From positions 310,001 through 374,000 of the forward strand of contig CAVPDZ010000010.1 of NCBI GenBank assembly GCA_963702755.1: a stretch of DNA of 64,000 nucleotides, in the 5' to 3' direction. Position 1 is the stretch's first letter. The number at the start of each line of letters is the position of its first letter. The position numbers were made by a program, and so were the translations under genes. A model generated the notes under the pieces. That model searched no databases and was not told where the DNA came from. It saw only the letters and a program-made list of their open reading frames with translations. Below are positions 17,905 through 26,713 of the stretch, in pieces. The stretch is from JAJPKK01 sp963702755 (GTDB lineage Bacteria; Pseudomonadota; Alphaproteobacteria; Rhizobiales; Xanthobacteraceae).

Positions 17905-18059
17905 AGGCTGCGGCACTGCTGCGATGATGCGGGCATTGCCAGTGCGGTCGATTGCGTCGGATCGCAGAGATCGAGGCCGGAAAGGGACAACTTCGATGCC
18001 AACAGAGATCATCCTACCGCGTCCCGCCCGAAATATCCGGAACGATCAGGAGCCCGGAG

Positions 18060-18170
18060 TTGGTCGACGTCATCATTTTCGTCGCGTTCGGCCTCCTGTC
18101 GACGATTGTTTTTATGTTTGACCCGGCGTTTCGGGAAGCCTTGACGGCCTGTTTGGCTGCCTCGGGATAA
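18060..18170 (+). CDS. Small single-span membrane peptide (36 aa)
   Basis: A TTG at 18060 behind GGAGCCCGGAG starts VDVIIFVAFGLLSTIVFMF, one clean transmembrane helix, followed by the amphipathic DPAFREALTACLAASG. The frame is open further upstream to 17952, but that part lacks protein character. Function unknown. Confidence 0.35.
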   Translation: MVDVIIFVAFGLLSTIVFMFDPAFREALTACLAASG

Positions 18171-18247
18171 ACGGAGGCCGCGAGTCCCTCTCGATTGGCC
18201 CATGCGCGTTTTCGTAAACGCAGAAACTTCGATTTGCGAGGGAACTC

Positions 18248-18502
18248 ATGTTGAGACGCGGTTTGAACGGCTATCGGTGGTCGACCGAGGATCAAGCCGC
18301 ATATTCTGCATGGGGAAAATACGTGCTCCTTTGTTACGCCTTCATAGCGGCAGCCATCGTCATCGCTCATGCTCGCGATCGGCTTCATGAGTCATTCTAT
18401 CGTTGGGAATGTCGACAATTCGAAAGCGGTTGCGGCCGTTATTGCCGCTTGGACTTCCGGTTTGCGAGAGCCTCGTTATCTAATCCTTGTTCGGCAGGAT
18501 GA
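18248..18502 (+). CDS. Small hypothetical membrane protein
   Basis: ATG 18248 after GAGGGAA gives LRRGLNGYRWSTEDQAAYSAWGKYV followed by a transmembrane segment LLCYAFIAAAIVIAHA. The first 50 residues look real. The tail after about 18400 is Cys/Arg-rich, loses protein character and overlaps the 3' end of the permease gene, so the true end may be elsewhere (a frame from 18369 also reads sensibly). Confidence 0.35.
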   Translation: MLRRGLNGYRWSTEDQAAYSAWGKYVLLCYAFIAAAIVIAHARDRLHESFYRWECRQFESGCGRYCRLDFRFARASLSNPCSAG

Positions 18503-19845
18503 GGTTGAGAGCGACGGCAACCACGGTGCCGACAACGATTCCATCGGCGGCGAGGATGCGCAGCGATTCAGGGATCGATTGAAACAAGGTCGGGCGGGGC
18601 AAAATTGACTGCCGTCGCCAGTCCGAGCGAAGCCGCAAACAGCAGAAGATCGCGCTGACTGCGGAGACTGTCGGCGAGGATGCCGACGCCGACGGCGCCG
18701 ATCATGCCAAACATGAAGATCAGCGTGCCGCCGAGCACGAAGGGCGGAACGATCGCAATCAGGGCGCCGACTTTCGGCAGGAGCGCCATCAAGATCAGGA
18801 TCATTCCGGCCGCGGCCACGACAAAGCGGCTGCCGACGCCGGTCAGGGAAATCGCACCGACGTTCTGGTCGTAGGAAATCAACGGCACGCCGCCGAACAG
18901 GGCGGCAATGGTCGAGCCGATACCGTCGGCGGCGACCGCGCCGCGCACGCGCCGCTCCGATCCTTCGATGCGCAACATGCTGCATAAGGCGAGGGTTATG
19001 CTCATCGTGTAGACCGCCGCGATCAGGTGATACACGATGACGGTGATCAATTCGGGCGTGGTCGGCCACGCAAAGCCGCCATAAGGCGCGATCGCGGGCA
19101 ACCGGAACCACGGCGCGTTCTCCACCAGCGTGAAATTCGCGAGCCCCAGCGGGATCGAGACGATGTAGAGGCAGACGAGGGCGAGAAACACCGAGAGCGC
19201 GCGCATGAACCCGCGCGTCAGCCGGTTGATCGCCAGGATGAGCAGAATGCTGCCGAGGACGAGGAAGATCGTGATCGGTTGTCCGGCGAAAGGCGTGTTC
19301 GCAGCGGAGGCGATGTTCACCGCGATCCGAATGAGGGTCGCGCTGGTCACCACGAGCAATGTGCCGACGACGATCGGCGGAAACAGCGGACGCAGTTTGC
19401 CGAGCAGCGGGCTCAGCACGAACAGCACCATGCCGCCGATCACCATCGCGGTCGTGGCCGCGGCAAGACTGGTGGTCTTCGCCATCGCGACGACCGGGCC
19501 GATATAGACGGCATAAGCACCAAGCAGGAGCGGCAGCCGGGCGCCGATCCAAAACACTCCGAGCGCGGAGATCATCGTGCCGATGCCGCAGCCAAGCATC
19601 ACGCCCGTTACCATGGTCGTGCGCAGTTCCGGCGAAAGATTGAGCAACTGTCCGATGACGAGCGGCGCCGCGATCATGGCGGTGAACATCACGAGGACGT
19701 GCTGCAAGCCGAACAGCACCATCGGAATGGGACCCGGTTTGTCCTCGAGCCCGTAGCGAAGTTCCAGCATGGTGACGCCGGCACGACCCGGCGTTTCCTC
19801 GGCAAGCGCGCGGCCAACGCGTTCTTCAGTTGACGGTGCCGACAT
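18480..19845 (-). CDS. NCS2-family nucleobase:cation symporter (uracil/xanthine permease), one-base frameshift near C-terminus
   Basis: About 12 hydrophobic segments and the NCS2 pattern: GPIPMVLFGLQHVLVMF at the start, the family motif region around SYDQNVGAISLTGVGSR (Q/N substrate motif), and GGVPL before it. Annotation as uracil, xanthine or uric acid carrier cannot be resolved. The open frame stops at 18568 after NFAPPDL. Reading the next frame from 18588 adds FQSIPESLRILAADGIVVG and a hydrophobic end to a TAG at 18480. 1366 bases is 3n+1, so one extra base; intact 454 aa, a normal NCS2 length. AAAGGA precedes ATG 19845. Confidence 0.8.
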
Positions 19846-19957
19846 CGAATCCTTTCCGATTTATCTCTTCCGATTGTTAGAGCGTATTTCGACCTGATGG
19901 AATCGCCATTCGGTCGTCACGCCTCGCGCTGTCGCGGAATCCACCTCTTTCTTTTTT

Positions 19958-20023
19958 TGCTGCATCTAATTTTTTCCCCTCCCCCGCGTAGAAGCGGGGG
20001 AGGGGAAAAGGAACGATGCAGCA
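19958..20023. repeat. Palindromic intergenic repeat (long hairpin)
   Basis: Two nested inverted repeats. The inner 16-bp arms (TTTTCCCCTCCCCCGC and its complement, 19972-19987 / 19994-20009) enclose the loop GTAGAA. The outer arms are TGCTGCATC (19958-19966) and GATGCAGCA (20015-20023). It lies between two genes of the same strand, 3' of the Bug gene. It may act as a terminator, but the length and CCTCCCCC core match the palindrome at 60883, which suggests a dispersed element. Confidence 0.65.
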
Positions 20024-20103
20024 GGGAAGACGTGCATGGTTGGGACAAGCCCGACAAGTCCGCCACGACGACGAGAGGTGCTTCGAGACGAACAGGTGCC
20101 GCT

Positions 20104-21192
20104 CTAGCGCGATGTCAGACGATTGGTGTAGTCGACGAGATAGTCCTTGATCTCGCGGCGAGTTCTTCCAAGTTCGGTCAGGATGTCCTGCCCCTGCTGG
20201 CCGGGGACGAGAATTGGTTCCGTCTTGATGACCTTGGCATAGTCCTCGAGAAATTTTGGGTCGCTCCACAGATCGACGAACGCGGCGCGCATCACGGCCA
20301 CGGCCTCGTCCGTCGCCTTGGGCGGCATCACCGCTGCGCGGAACATCGCGAGCAGCGGGTCGCCGCCGACGCGCAGGGCTTCGTAGGCAAGATTGCCGGC
20401 GAGCGGCTTGTCGCTGCGGACGCTCGCGTAGAACTCCTCGAAGGTCGGCAGATCGGGCAGGGCCCGGCTGCGCGGATGGGTGTTGTTCTTGCCGCGCGGC
20501 GCCAATTGCCACAGCGGAATGACGACGTCGCCCATGGTGGGTTCGATCGAGCCGCTCCAGCCCGACAGCGAGGAGTTCGCCAATTGTCCAAAATTCTGCA
20601 GGATCGCGGTCTCGACTTCCTTCAAGCCGCGATAGGCCGGGATCGGCTGATATTTCAACCCCAGCAGGTCGAGCATGAGCGCCTGATTGATGGTGTTGCT
20701 GTTTTGGGCACTGAGGGAGAGCGCCTTGAAGTCATGGGTCTTCATCACGTCGGTTGCGACGTGGATGCCGGGGGGCGTGTCTTTGCGCATGTAAACGACC
20801 AGCGGGCATTCCACCCCGGCGATGACGATGAAGTCGGAATTGGCGGTGCGGATCGCCGGGTTGCCGATCAGCTGGGCGTTCACGTCGATGGTGAAGAAGC
20901 CGATGGTTTCGCCGTTGGGCGCAGCCTCGCCGAGCTGATTGGTCCCGATGATGCCGCCGGCGCCGCCGACATTCTTGACCACGACCGTCGGATGGCCGGG
21001 AACATGCTGCGGCAGATGCAGCGCGACGATGCGTCCCTCGATGTCGGTCGGGCCTCCTGCCGGATAGTTCACGATCATGGTGATCGTCTTGCCCTTGTAG
21101 AACTGGGCCGCCGCATTTTGCGGAAAGGCGGCAGCGAGAGTCAGCGCGGCGAAGACGAGGAGAATTGTCGGTCTCGACGGCAGGGTCAGCAT
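20104..21192 (-). CDS. Bug/TctC-like substrate-binding protein
   Basis: The 362-residue protein has a signal peptide (ILLVFAALTLAAAFPQNAAA) and a Bug-type fold: YKGKTITMIVNYPAGGPTDIEGR and VKNVGGAGGIIGTNQL, the ligand-clasping loops. It is longer than the paralogue at 7209 (325 aa), with a C-terminal extension. ATG 21192 follows GGGGCGAG. It diverges from iorA. Partner transport genes are absent, so it may be a sensor-type or shared receptor. A role in delivering the IorAB substrate is only suggested by position. Confidence 0.8.
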   Translation of the reverse strand: MLTLPSRPTILLVFAALTLAAAFPQNAAAQFYKGKTITMIVNYPAGGPTDIEGRIVALHLPQHVPGHPTVVVKNVGGAGGIIGTNQLGEAAPNGETIGFFTIDVNAQLIGNPAIRTANSDFIVIAGVECPLVVYMRKDTPPGIHVATDVMKTHDFKALSLSAQNSNTINQALMLDLLGLKYQPIPAYRGLKEVETAILQNFGQLANSSLSGWSGSIEPTMGDVVIPLWQLAPRGKNNTHPRSRALPDLPTFEEFYASVRSDKPLAGNLAYEALRVGGDPLLAMFRAAVMPPKATDEAVAVMRAAFVDLWSDPKFLEDYAKVIKTEPILVPGQQGQDILTELGRTRREIKDYLVDYTNRLTSR

Positions 21193-21363
21193 GGCTCGCC
21201 CCTTTTTGAAAGCGCGACGTCGCCGTCCCTGGCGGCGGCCGCGGGCTCGGCAGCCTATCATGGCGGCCATCAACCCGCTTGCTCAACGGCATGAGATGTC
21301 CGAACCTGTCGCAAGGCTCCGTTCGCGAAGGTCGAAAAGAGGGTCGATTAGCGGGGAAACGCC

Positions 21364-21837
21364 ATGGCAATAGAACTTACGGTGAATGGGATCCGGCATT
21401 CCGTCGAGGTAGCGCCGGAAACGCCGCTGCTCTGGGTCGTCCGCGATCAGCTTGGCCTCACGGGCACCAAGTTCAGCTGCGGCATTGCGCAATGCGGCGC
21501 CTGCACGCTGCATGTTGACGGTCGACCGGTGCGCTCCTGCAGCGTGCCGGTCTCGGCCGCCGCCGGCAAGGCGGTGACCACCATCGAGGGTCTGTCGGCC
21601 GACGGAACGCATCCGGTGCAGCGCGCCTGGATCGAACTCGACGTGCCGCAATGCGGCTACTGCCAGTCGGGCATGATCATGAGCGTCGTGGCGTTGCTCA
21701 ACAAGCACCCGAACCCGACCGACGCGGAGATCGACGCCGAGGTCACCAACGCGTGCCGCTGCAGCACCTATCACCGCATCCGCCAGGCGATCCGGCTGGC
21801 GGCATCCGAGATGCCGCGAACGGGGAGGGCGCTGTGA
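21364..21837 (+). CDS. iorA: (2Fe-2S) subunit of a molybdenum hydroxylase (isoquinoline 1-oxidoreductase alpha-type)
   Basis: The 157-residue protein has the two iron-sulfur clusters of the xanthine oxidase small subunit. The plant-ferredoxin cluster is CGIAQCGACTLHV plus the downstream SCSVP Cys. The alpha-helical cluster is CGYCQSGMI with CRCSTY. It transfers electrons from the Mo-cofactor subunit to the acceptor. GGGGAAA precedes ATG 21364. Its TGA overlaps the ATG of the next gene by one base (TGATG), so the two subunits are translationally coupled. The IorA versus generic aldehyde oxidase call rests on the two-subunit layout without an FAD subunit. Confidence 0.85.
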   Translation: MAIELTVNGIRHSVEVAPETPLLWVVRDQLGLTGTKFSCGIAQCGACTLHVDGRPVRSCSVPVSAAAGKAVTTIEGLSADGTHPVQRAWIELDVPQCGYCQSGMIMSVVALLNKHPNPTDAEIDAEVTNACRCSTYHRIRQAIRLAASEMPRTGRAL

Positions 21838-24219
21838 TGCGCGACAACGATCTCACGAAGCCGGGCGTAAATCGCCGCGATCTTCTCGTCCACCGCGGCT
21901 GCCGCAACCGGCGCACTCGTCGTTGGCTTCTGGCTCCCGCAGCGCGCCGCAGGCGAAATCGCTCTTCCTCCGCGAGCGGGGGAGGGTCAGGGGGCGGCAG
22001 GCGCCACGTGGGCCACCGAACCCGACGTCAAGGAGATCAACGCCTGGGTCGTCGTCGCGCCCGACGATACGGTGACGATACGCATTGCCCAGACCGAGCT
22101 CGGCCAGGGCGTGTGGACCTCAAACGCCATGATGGTGTGCGAGGAGCTGCAGTGCGACTGGAGCAAGGTCTCCCCGCAATACGCGTCCGCCAATCGCGAT
22201 GGCCAGGAGATGGCGCCGGAGTGGACGCTCCAGGTCATGGGGAAGGGTGCGACCGATCCGAACGGAGGCGGCGAGCCCGAGTTCGGGCGGCGCGGCCGCA
22301 CCGGCGTGGAGGGTATCCCGGACAGCCTCTATCGCCGCATGCGCACCAACGCCGCGGCATCGGTCAAGGACGGCCGCTATTATCTTCAGCTTGCGGGCGC
22401 GGAAGCGCGCGAGCGGCTTTTGTTGGCGGCCGCCAAATCCTGGGGCGTTGCGGTCGAAGAGCTGAGCTGCGCCGACAGCGTGATTACGCACCGCCCGACG
22501 GGGCGCACGACCACGTACGGCAAAGTCGCTTCGCTTGCTGCGCAGATTCCCCATCCCCATCCGGAGCGGATACGCATCAAGCCGCCCTCGGAATGGACCC
22601 TGATGGGCACCGAGCGGAAGAATCTCGACATTCCGCTGAAGGTCACCGGCAAAACCATCTACGGTATCGATGTTCGCCTGCCCGGCATGAAATGGGCGGC
22701 CGTCAAGGCCTGTCCGGTCTATGGCGGCACGGTCAAAAGCTATGACTTCGAGCGCATTCGCAACCAGCCGGGCGTCATCTCGGCGGTCGAGATCCCGATC
22801 CCCGATCCGTCCTTGATTCGCGGCCGCGTCTTCGGCGCTGGCGTCGCCGTCATCGCCGAGACCTGGTACCAGGCCAAGACGGCGCTCGATAAGATGCCGA
22901 TCGAGTGGGATGTGCCGCCCGCGCTCGCTGCGCGCAACACGGCCAGCATCCGCGCAACGCTGATCGCGGCCCTGGACCAGCCCGGCCGCGTGCGCGCCGA
23001 TCTCGGCGACTGCGACAGCGCTTTCGCCGGCGCCGCGAAAATTGTCGAAGCGACCTACTCGACGCCCTATCTCCCGCGCGCCCGGATGGAGCCCGGAAAC
23101 GCGACGGTGCTTGTCACCGACGACCGGGTCGATATCTGGATCGGCGACCAGAGCCCGCAGGAGACGCGGTACTCGGCGTCCAAGATCACCGGCATTCCCG
23201 AGAAGAACGTCTATCTCCACATGTGCCATCTCGGCGGCGGCTTCGGCCGCAACGGCAACGGTCCGCAAGCCGAGCAGGCGATCTACATCGCCAACCAGAA
23301 CCGCGGCACGCCGATCCATCTGCTGTGGACCCGCGAGGAAGACTTCGTCGGCACGACCTATCGCTCCATGGGGGTCGCCCGCCTGCGCGCCGCCCTCGAT
23401 GCGGACGGCTGGCCGATCGCCATCGAAGTGCGGACCGCCATGGACGAGCAGGCGCCGGGCGCGATCGCCGCATTCGACAAGGCTTCGCGTTACTACGCGC
23501 CCAACTATCGCTTCTCGACCCACAGCGCGAACTTCCACATCCCCGTGGGTACGCGCCGCGGCGTCGGCGAGCCGGCGCACGATTTTTATCGCGAGAGCTT
23601 CATGGACGAGCTCGCGCACGCGGCCGGCAAGGACCCCTATCTCTATCGCCGCGAGCTGATTTCGCGCACCGACCTTCCCTACAAGGCCGACATGATCAGG
23701 GCACTCGACACCGCCGCCGAAATGTCCGGCTGGGGGAAACCGCTGCCGCAAGGCATGGCGCGCGCCATCGCGCTCGAGGAACGCGGCGCCGAGGGCGGCG
23801 GCCACGCCACCATCAGCGCGCAGGTCCATACCGTCTCGATCAGCAAGCAGGGCGAGTTGCGCCTGCTGCGCGTCGACGTCGCGCACGAAGAAGGGTTCGG
23901 GCTGGTCAACCCGCTATCGGTCAGAAAACAGATCGAAGGCCAGATCACCTGGTTCTACAACGACACGATGCTTCAGGCGTGCAACGTCACCGAAGGCCGC
24001 ATCGTGGAAAACAACTTCGACAAATTCCCGCTGTCGCGCATCCGGGACAATCCGCCGGAGATCAACATCACCTTTTTCAAGACCGGGCATTGGCTGCGCG
24101 GCATGGGTCACGACCGCGGCACGTCGGTGCAATCCGGCATTGCGGATGCCGTCTTTCAGATCACCGGCAAGCGTTATCGGGACCTGCCGCTCCGCAACCA
24201 CGACCTGACCTGGAGTTGA
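21837..24219 (+). CDS. iorB: Molybdopterin-binding subunit of an isoquinoline 1-oxidoreductase-type hydroxylase (one-base frameshift in the leader)
   Basis: The N-terminus has a Tat-type leader split over two frames: NRRDLL in the frame of ATG 21837, then STAAAATGALVVGFW in the next. The switch is at about 21888. 2383 bases is 3n+1, so one extra base; intact about 793 aa. The body shows the Mo-cofactor motifs RIAQTELGQGVWT, GGGFGRNGNGPQAEQA and a GVGEPAHDF active-site region, and ends LPLRNHDLTWS. As with other IorB-like enzymes, export through Tat with IorA and a c-type cytochrome acceptor is expected. The substrate is probably an N-heterocycle or aldehyde. A 19-base imperfect duplication follows the stop (24206-24239). 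A relic of the same 3' end lies inverted at 26575. Confidence 0.8.
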
Positions 24220-24432
24220 ACGACCTGACATGGAGCTGAACGGTGCGCTTGTTGAACACTTAATAGGCCGTTTCGGCGGTAGCGCACCAGCCGAGGTCTT
24301 CCACGTCGTCAGCGACAATGTGCGCCGGCCGGTGCCGCCGGTGCTTGACGCCGCGCACACCGGAGCGGGTAAGCTGATATATTAACATTTCATCGCGACC
24401 ATTCGCGGCTGCAAGGCATGCACGGCATACAC

Positions 24433-25026
24433 ATGGCCAAACAGTCTTACCTGAAGCGGAAAGTCAGCCGTCTGAAGCGCGAGATCGCTGAAATCGACGA
24501 AGCCTTCTACATAACAGACGAAAGGACTGACCTTGCCGGGCAAGCCTCGATGCTGGAGCGCAAACGCGATGATGTGATACGAGCGGCAGTGCTACAGTTG
24601 CATACGTCTGTCGAGGACATCCTAAATTCGATGATTATCTGCCACATTCTTGGTGTCCCCGCGAATAAGAGAAAGAGGTACATGGCGTCGCCGCGCGGAA
24701 AGGCTTTGCGAAAATTGCTCATGAGCGCCGAGGGGTTGGGGGCGGACCAGAAACTTGATCTCGCGGTCGCACTGCGCATCATCAATGACAAGCGACGCAA
24801 ACGCTTGAACGTCCTCAACACACTACGAAACAAATGCGGTCATCATTGGCTGTTGAAGGCTCCAGTTAGGAAGGGCATGAGACCGCGACAACTAAAGCCG
24901 CCGCTGTTACTCTACCAAGGTCGAGACTTGCATCACGTCGATGCGTTCAAGGATTTTCTTGCAGAGTATGGACCGATCTACATCAATATATTTATGAAAT
25001 ATCTGGACTATCACGAGGACATTTGA
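24433..25026 (+). CDS. Hypothetical HEPN-motif protein
   Basis: A 197-residue, mostly helical, Lys/Arg-rich protein. After an N-terminal charged coiled-coil-like region (LKREIAEIDEAFY) there are helices VIRAAVLQLHTSVEDILNSMIICHILG and AVALRIINDKRRKRLNVLNTLRNKCGHHW. The LRNKCGH element matches the RNxxxH signature of HEPN-domain ribonucleases found in toxin-antitoxin, Abi and CRISPR-associated proteins. No MNT antitoxin is adjacent. Start ATG 24433 or 24418. Base composition is visibly lower in GC than the surroundings, indicating acquisition. The HEPN call rests on one motif and helicity, so it is tentative. Confidence 0.5.
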   Translation: MAKQSYLKRKVSRLKREIAEIDEAFYITDERTDLAGQASMLERKRDDVIRAAVLQLHTSVEDILNSMIICHILGVPANKRKRYMASPRGKALRKLLMSAEGLGADQKLDLAVALRIINDKRRKRLNVLNTLRNKCGHHWLLKAPVRKGMRPRQLKPPLLLYQGRDLHHVDAFKDFLAEYGPIYINIFMKYLDYHEDI

Positions 25027-25078
25027 AGTATCATCTGCTGCATCGCCGCCCCCGGCGTCAGCCTCGTGACGCCAGTTG

Positions 25079-25582
25079 TCACGGAGCAAGCAACTCTGGG
25101 TGCGCTTTGAGGATTTTACGCGCATAAGGCTGCATATTATAGGGAAAGATCCCGCCAGCAGCACTTATGTTTGATGAACGATAAAGTATCAGCTTAGCTT
25201 CCAGGCCTTTTGCTACCCCATCATGTGCTTCCGCGTATTGGGTATTGTGCCCGCCAGCGATATACGGATTAAGGAACACCTTTTCGGCGAAAGTCAGCTC
25301 ACTGAGTGTCTTATGAATCTTTCGGGTGAACCGCCAATCATACCAAGGCGATAGAGCCAAATTCCATGCGACTGAAATAACATTCGTGAGGAGTAGGCTA
25401 GCCGAAATAATGAGAACGGCGCCGGCTTGCGTCCGGTAGGTTTGTCGTAGCTGGTCCAGTCCAAGTTGAACGATGATTGATTTGGGTAAAAACAAAAATG
25501 CTACAGACGCGATCAGCGCCGCCAAGTAAATCTTCCAACCGGCGTTTATGACGGCTGCAATAGTTGAACCGAGCCATTCCAT
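25079..25582 (-). CDS. Superinfection exclusion B (SieB)-like membrane protein
   Basis: The 167-residue protein has two N-terminal transmembrane segments (YLAALIASVAFLFLP and AGAVLIISASLLLTNVISVAW). A cytoplasmic part of about 90 residues contains LSELTFAEKVFLNPYI, TQYAEAHDGVAKGLEAKLILYRSS and a closing FPYNMQPYARKILKAHPELL. This combination resembles the SieB family known from lambdoid prophages, where SieB aborts infection by other phages; chromosomal homologues are mostly untested. It converges on the HEPN-motif gene, 52 bases apart. GC is low. The call is from memory of the family pattern. Confidence 0.55.
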   Translation of the reverse strand: MEWLGSTIAAVINAGWKIYLAALIASVAFLFLPKSIIVQLGLDQLRQTYRTQAGAVLIISASLLLTNVISVAWNLALSPWYDWRFTRKIHKTLSELTFAEKVFLNPYIAGGHNTQYAEAHDGVAKGLEAKLILYRSSNISAAGGIFPYNMQPYARKILKAHPELLAP

Positions 25583-25649
25583 ACGCTGTCTTATAGCAAA
25601 AAGGGCGGCGCTTTCACATGTTCATCAGCGGATGACGGCTAAAGCGATC

Positions 25650-26147
25650 TTAGGTATTCTCATCCTCTTTCTTGGCACGTATCACGTCCATCTCAGCCGT
25701 TAGCGTTGAATTACTCTTCATGTTGATACCGATTGAAAAATCCACATTGAAGAACACCTCGCCATCAAAGACCATTGTGGACGGAAGTTTTATCTTCACT
25801 TCAAAAATTCTTGCATTCGGGATAGGGCTCCGCATCGTGTGATGACCAGCGTAGCCGCCTTTGCCCGATTTAAACTGACGCTTGACCGTGGCGCTGACCC
25901 CTTCAATATCAATGTCCAGTTCCGGGTCTCTCCGTTTGCCCGCGCTGCCATCATCGACGCGCAATTGAAAGCTGGGCTTACCCGCGGTCTTCGGTGTAAA
26001 TGAGAACACCTTTAAATGCCCGGTGTCGGTGCGTGTGAGGTCATGCTCCTCAATGTCGTAGTCGGGATCAATGTGTTTGGTGGTAATCTTCAGATTGCTC
26101 AAGCGAGACGCTTGGCCATCGCCTCCGGCGCGGTTCCTGTTTGCCAT
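25650..26147 (-). CDS. Hypothetical protein (165 aa)
   Basis: A soluble-looking, probably beta-rich protein without signal peptide. The N-terminus is basic and Gly-rich (NRNRAGGDGQ); the middle alternates strands (LKVFSFTPKTAGKPSFQLRVDD, ELDIDIEGVSATVKRQF), and the end (VDFSIGINMKSNSTLTAEMDVIRAKK) is also strand-like. ATG 26147 follows AAAGAGAA. No family recognised. It lies upstream of and in the same direction as the SieB-like gene, 67 bases apart, so both may be one transcript. Low GC like its neighbours. Confidence 0.6.
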   Translation of the reverse strand: MANRNRAGGDGQASRLSNLKITTKHIDPDYDIEEHDLTRTDTGHLKVFSFTPKTAGKPSFQLRVDDGSAGKRRDPELDIDIEGVSATVKRQFKSGKGGYAGHHTMRSPIPNARIFEVKIKLPSTMVFDGEVFFNVDFSIGINMKSNSTLTAEMDVIRAKKEDENT

Positions 26148-26216
26148 GACTATTCTCTTTTTGCCAACTCCGCTGGAAACATCTCCCTAATCGTCAACTT
26201 TGGCAATAACCCTCCT

Positions 26217-26577
26217 CTATTTCCACGCCGCGATGATGACAGTCCGCGCTTCGCCGGGCAATGGCTCATAGCGGACTTCCCTGGCAAGCTCGGTGATAGG
26301 TTTGTTGTATATGCCGGCGGCAGCTTCGGCTTGGAGAATGGTGAGGTCAAGCATCACGACACTTTGGCGGCCGCGACCTTATCCTTCGTGAGCGGCTTCA
26401 CTCCTTCATCGCCTGGTTTCCAGTAGACAGTCTTGAGCAGTTCCTCGCGCATGAGGCGGTAGTTCTACCGAGTGAAGGCAAGCCGCAGCTCGATTTGAGC
26501 GCGGTCAACTTCCGCGCCCATTTTGTTGCGGACCTTGGCGGCCTGCCACCGGACGTACTCGCAGTCGAATGGTTGCG
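26217..26577 (-). pseudogene. Degraded gene(s) of unknown function
   Basis: From about 26577 the minus strand reads FDCEYVRWQAAKVRNKMG, then IELRLAFTR, an in-frame TAG at 26465-26467, and a continuation NYRLMREELLKTVYWKPG to a TGA at 26354-26356. An ATG overlapping that TGA (26354) begins a 45-residue frame (LDLTILQAEAAAGIYNKP ... GEARTVIIAAWK) ending TAG at 26217. Both parts have strong protein character and may be one original gene broken by a stop and a shift. I do not recognise the family. Confidence 0.45.
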
Positions 26578-26690
26578 GAGCGGCAAATCCCGATCGCGCT
26601 TCCCGGTGATGTGAAAGACCGCGTCCGCAAGGCCGGATTGCGCTGACGCGCCGCGGTCGTGGCCCATGTCGCGTGTCAAAGTCATCGGCG
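26575..26690 (-). pseudogene. Inverted remnant of an iorB-like 3' end
   Basis: The minus strand encodes DMGHDRGASAQSGLADAVFH and then ITGKRDRDLPLRNH, matching the last residues of IorB (GMGHDRGTSVQSGIADAVFQ, ITGKRYRDLPLRNH). By eye roughly 85% of bases agree over about 100 bp with 24100-24200. Homology stops at both ends. It is the outer border of the low-GC block that begins after iorB. Confidence 0.65.
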
Positions 26691-26713
26691 TGCCTGTTGC
26701 ACGCCGTTGCCGT

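Noticed and set aside
22120..23886. 588-codon minus-strand frame over iorB
   Set aside because: Antisense shadow; the plus strand has clear molybdenum-hydroxylase motifs.
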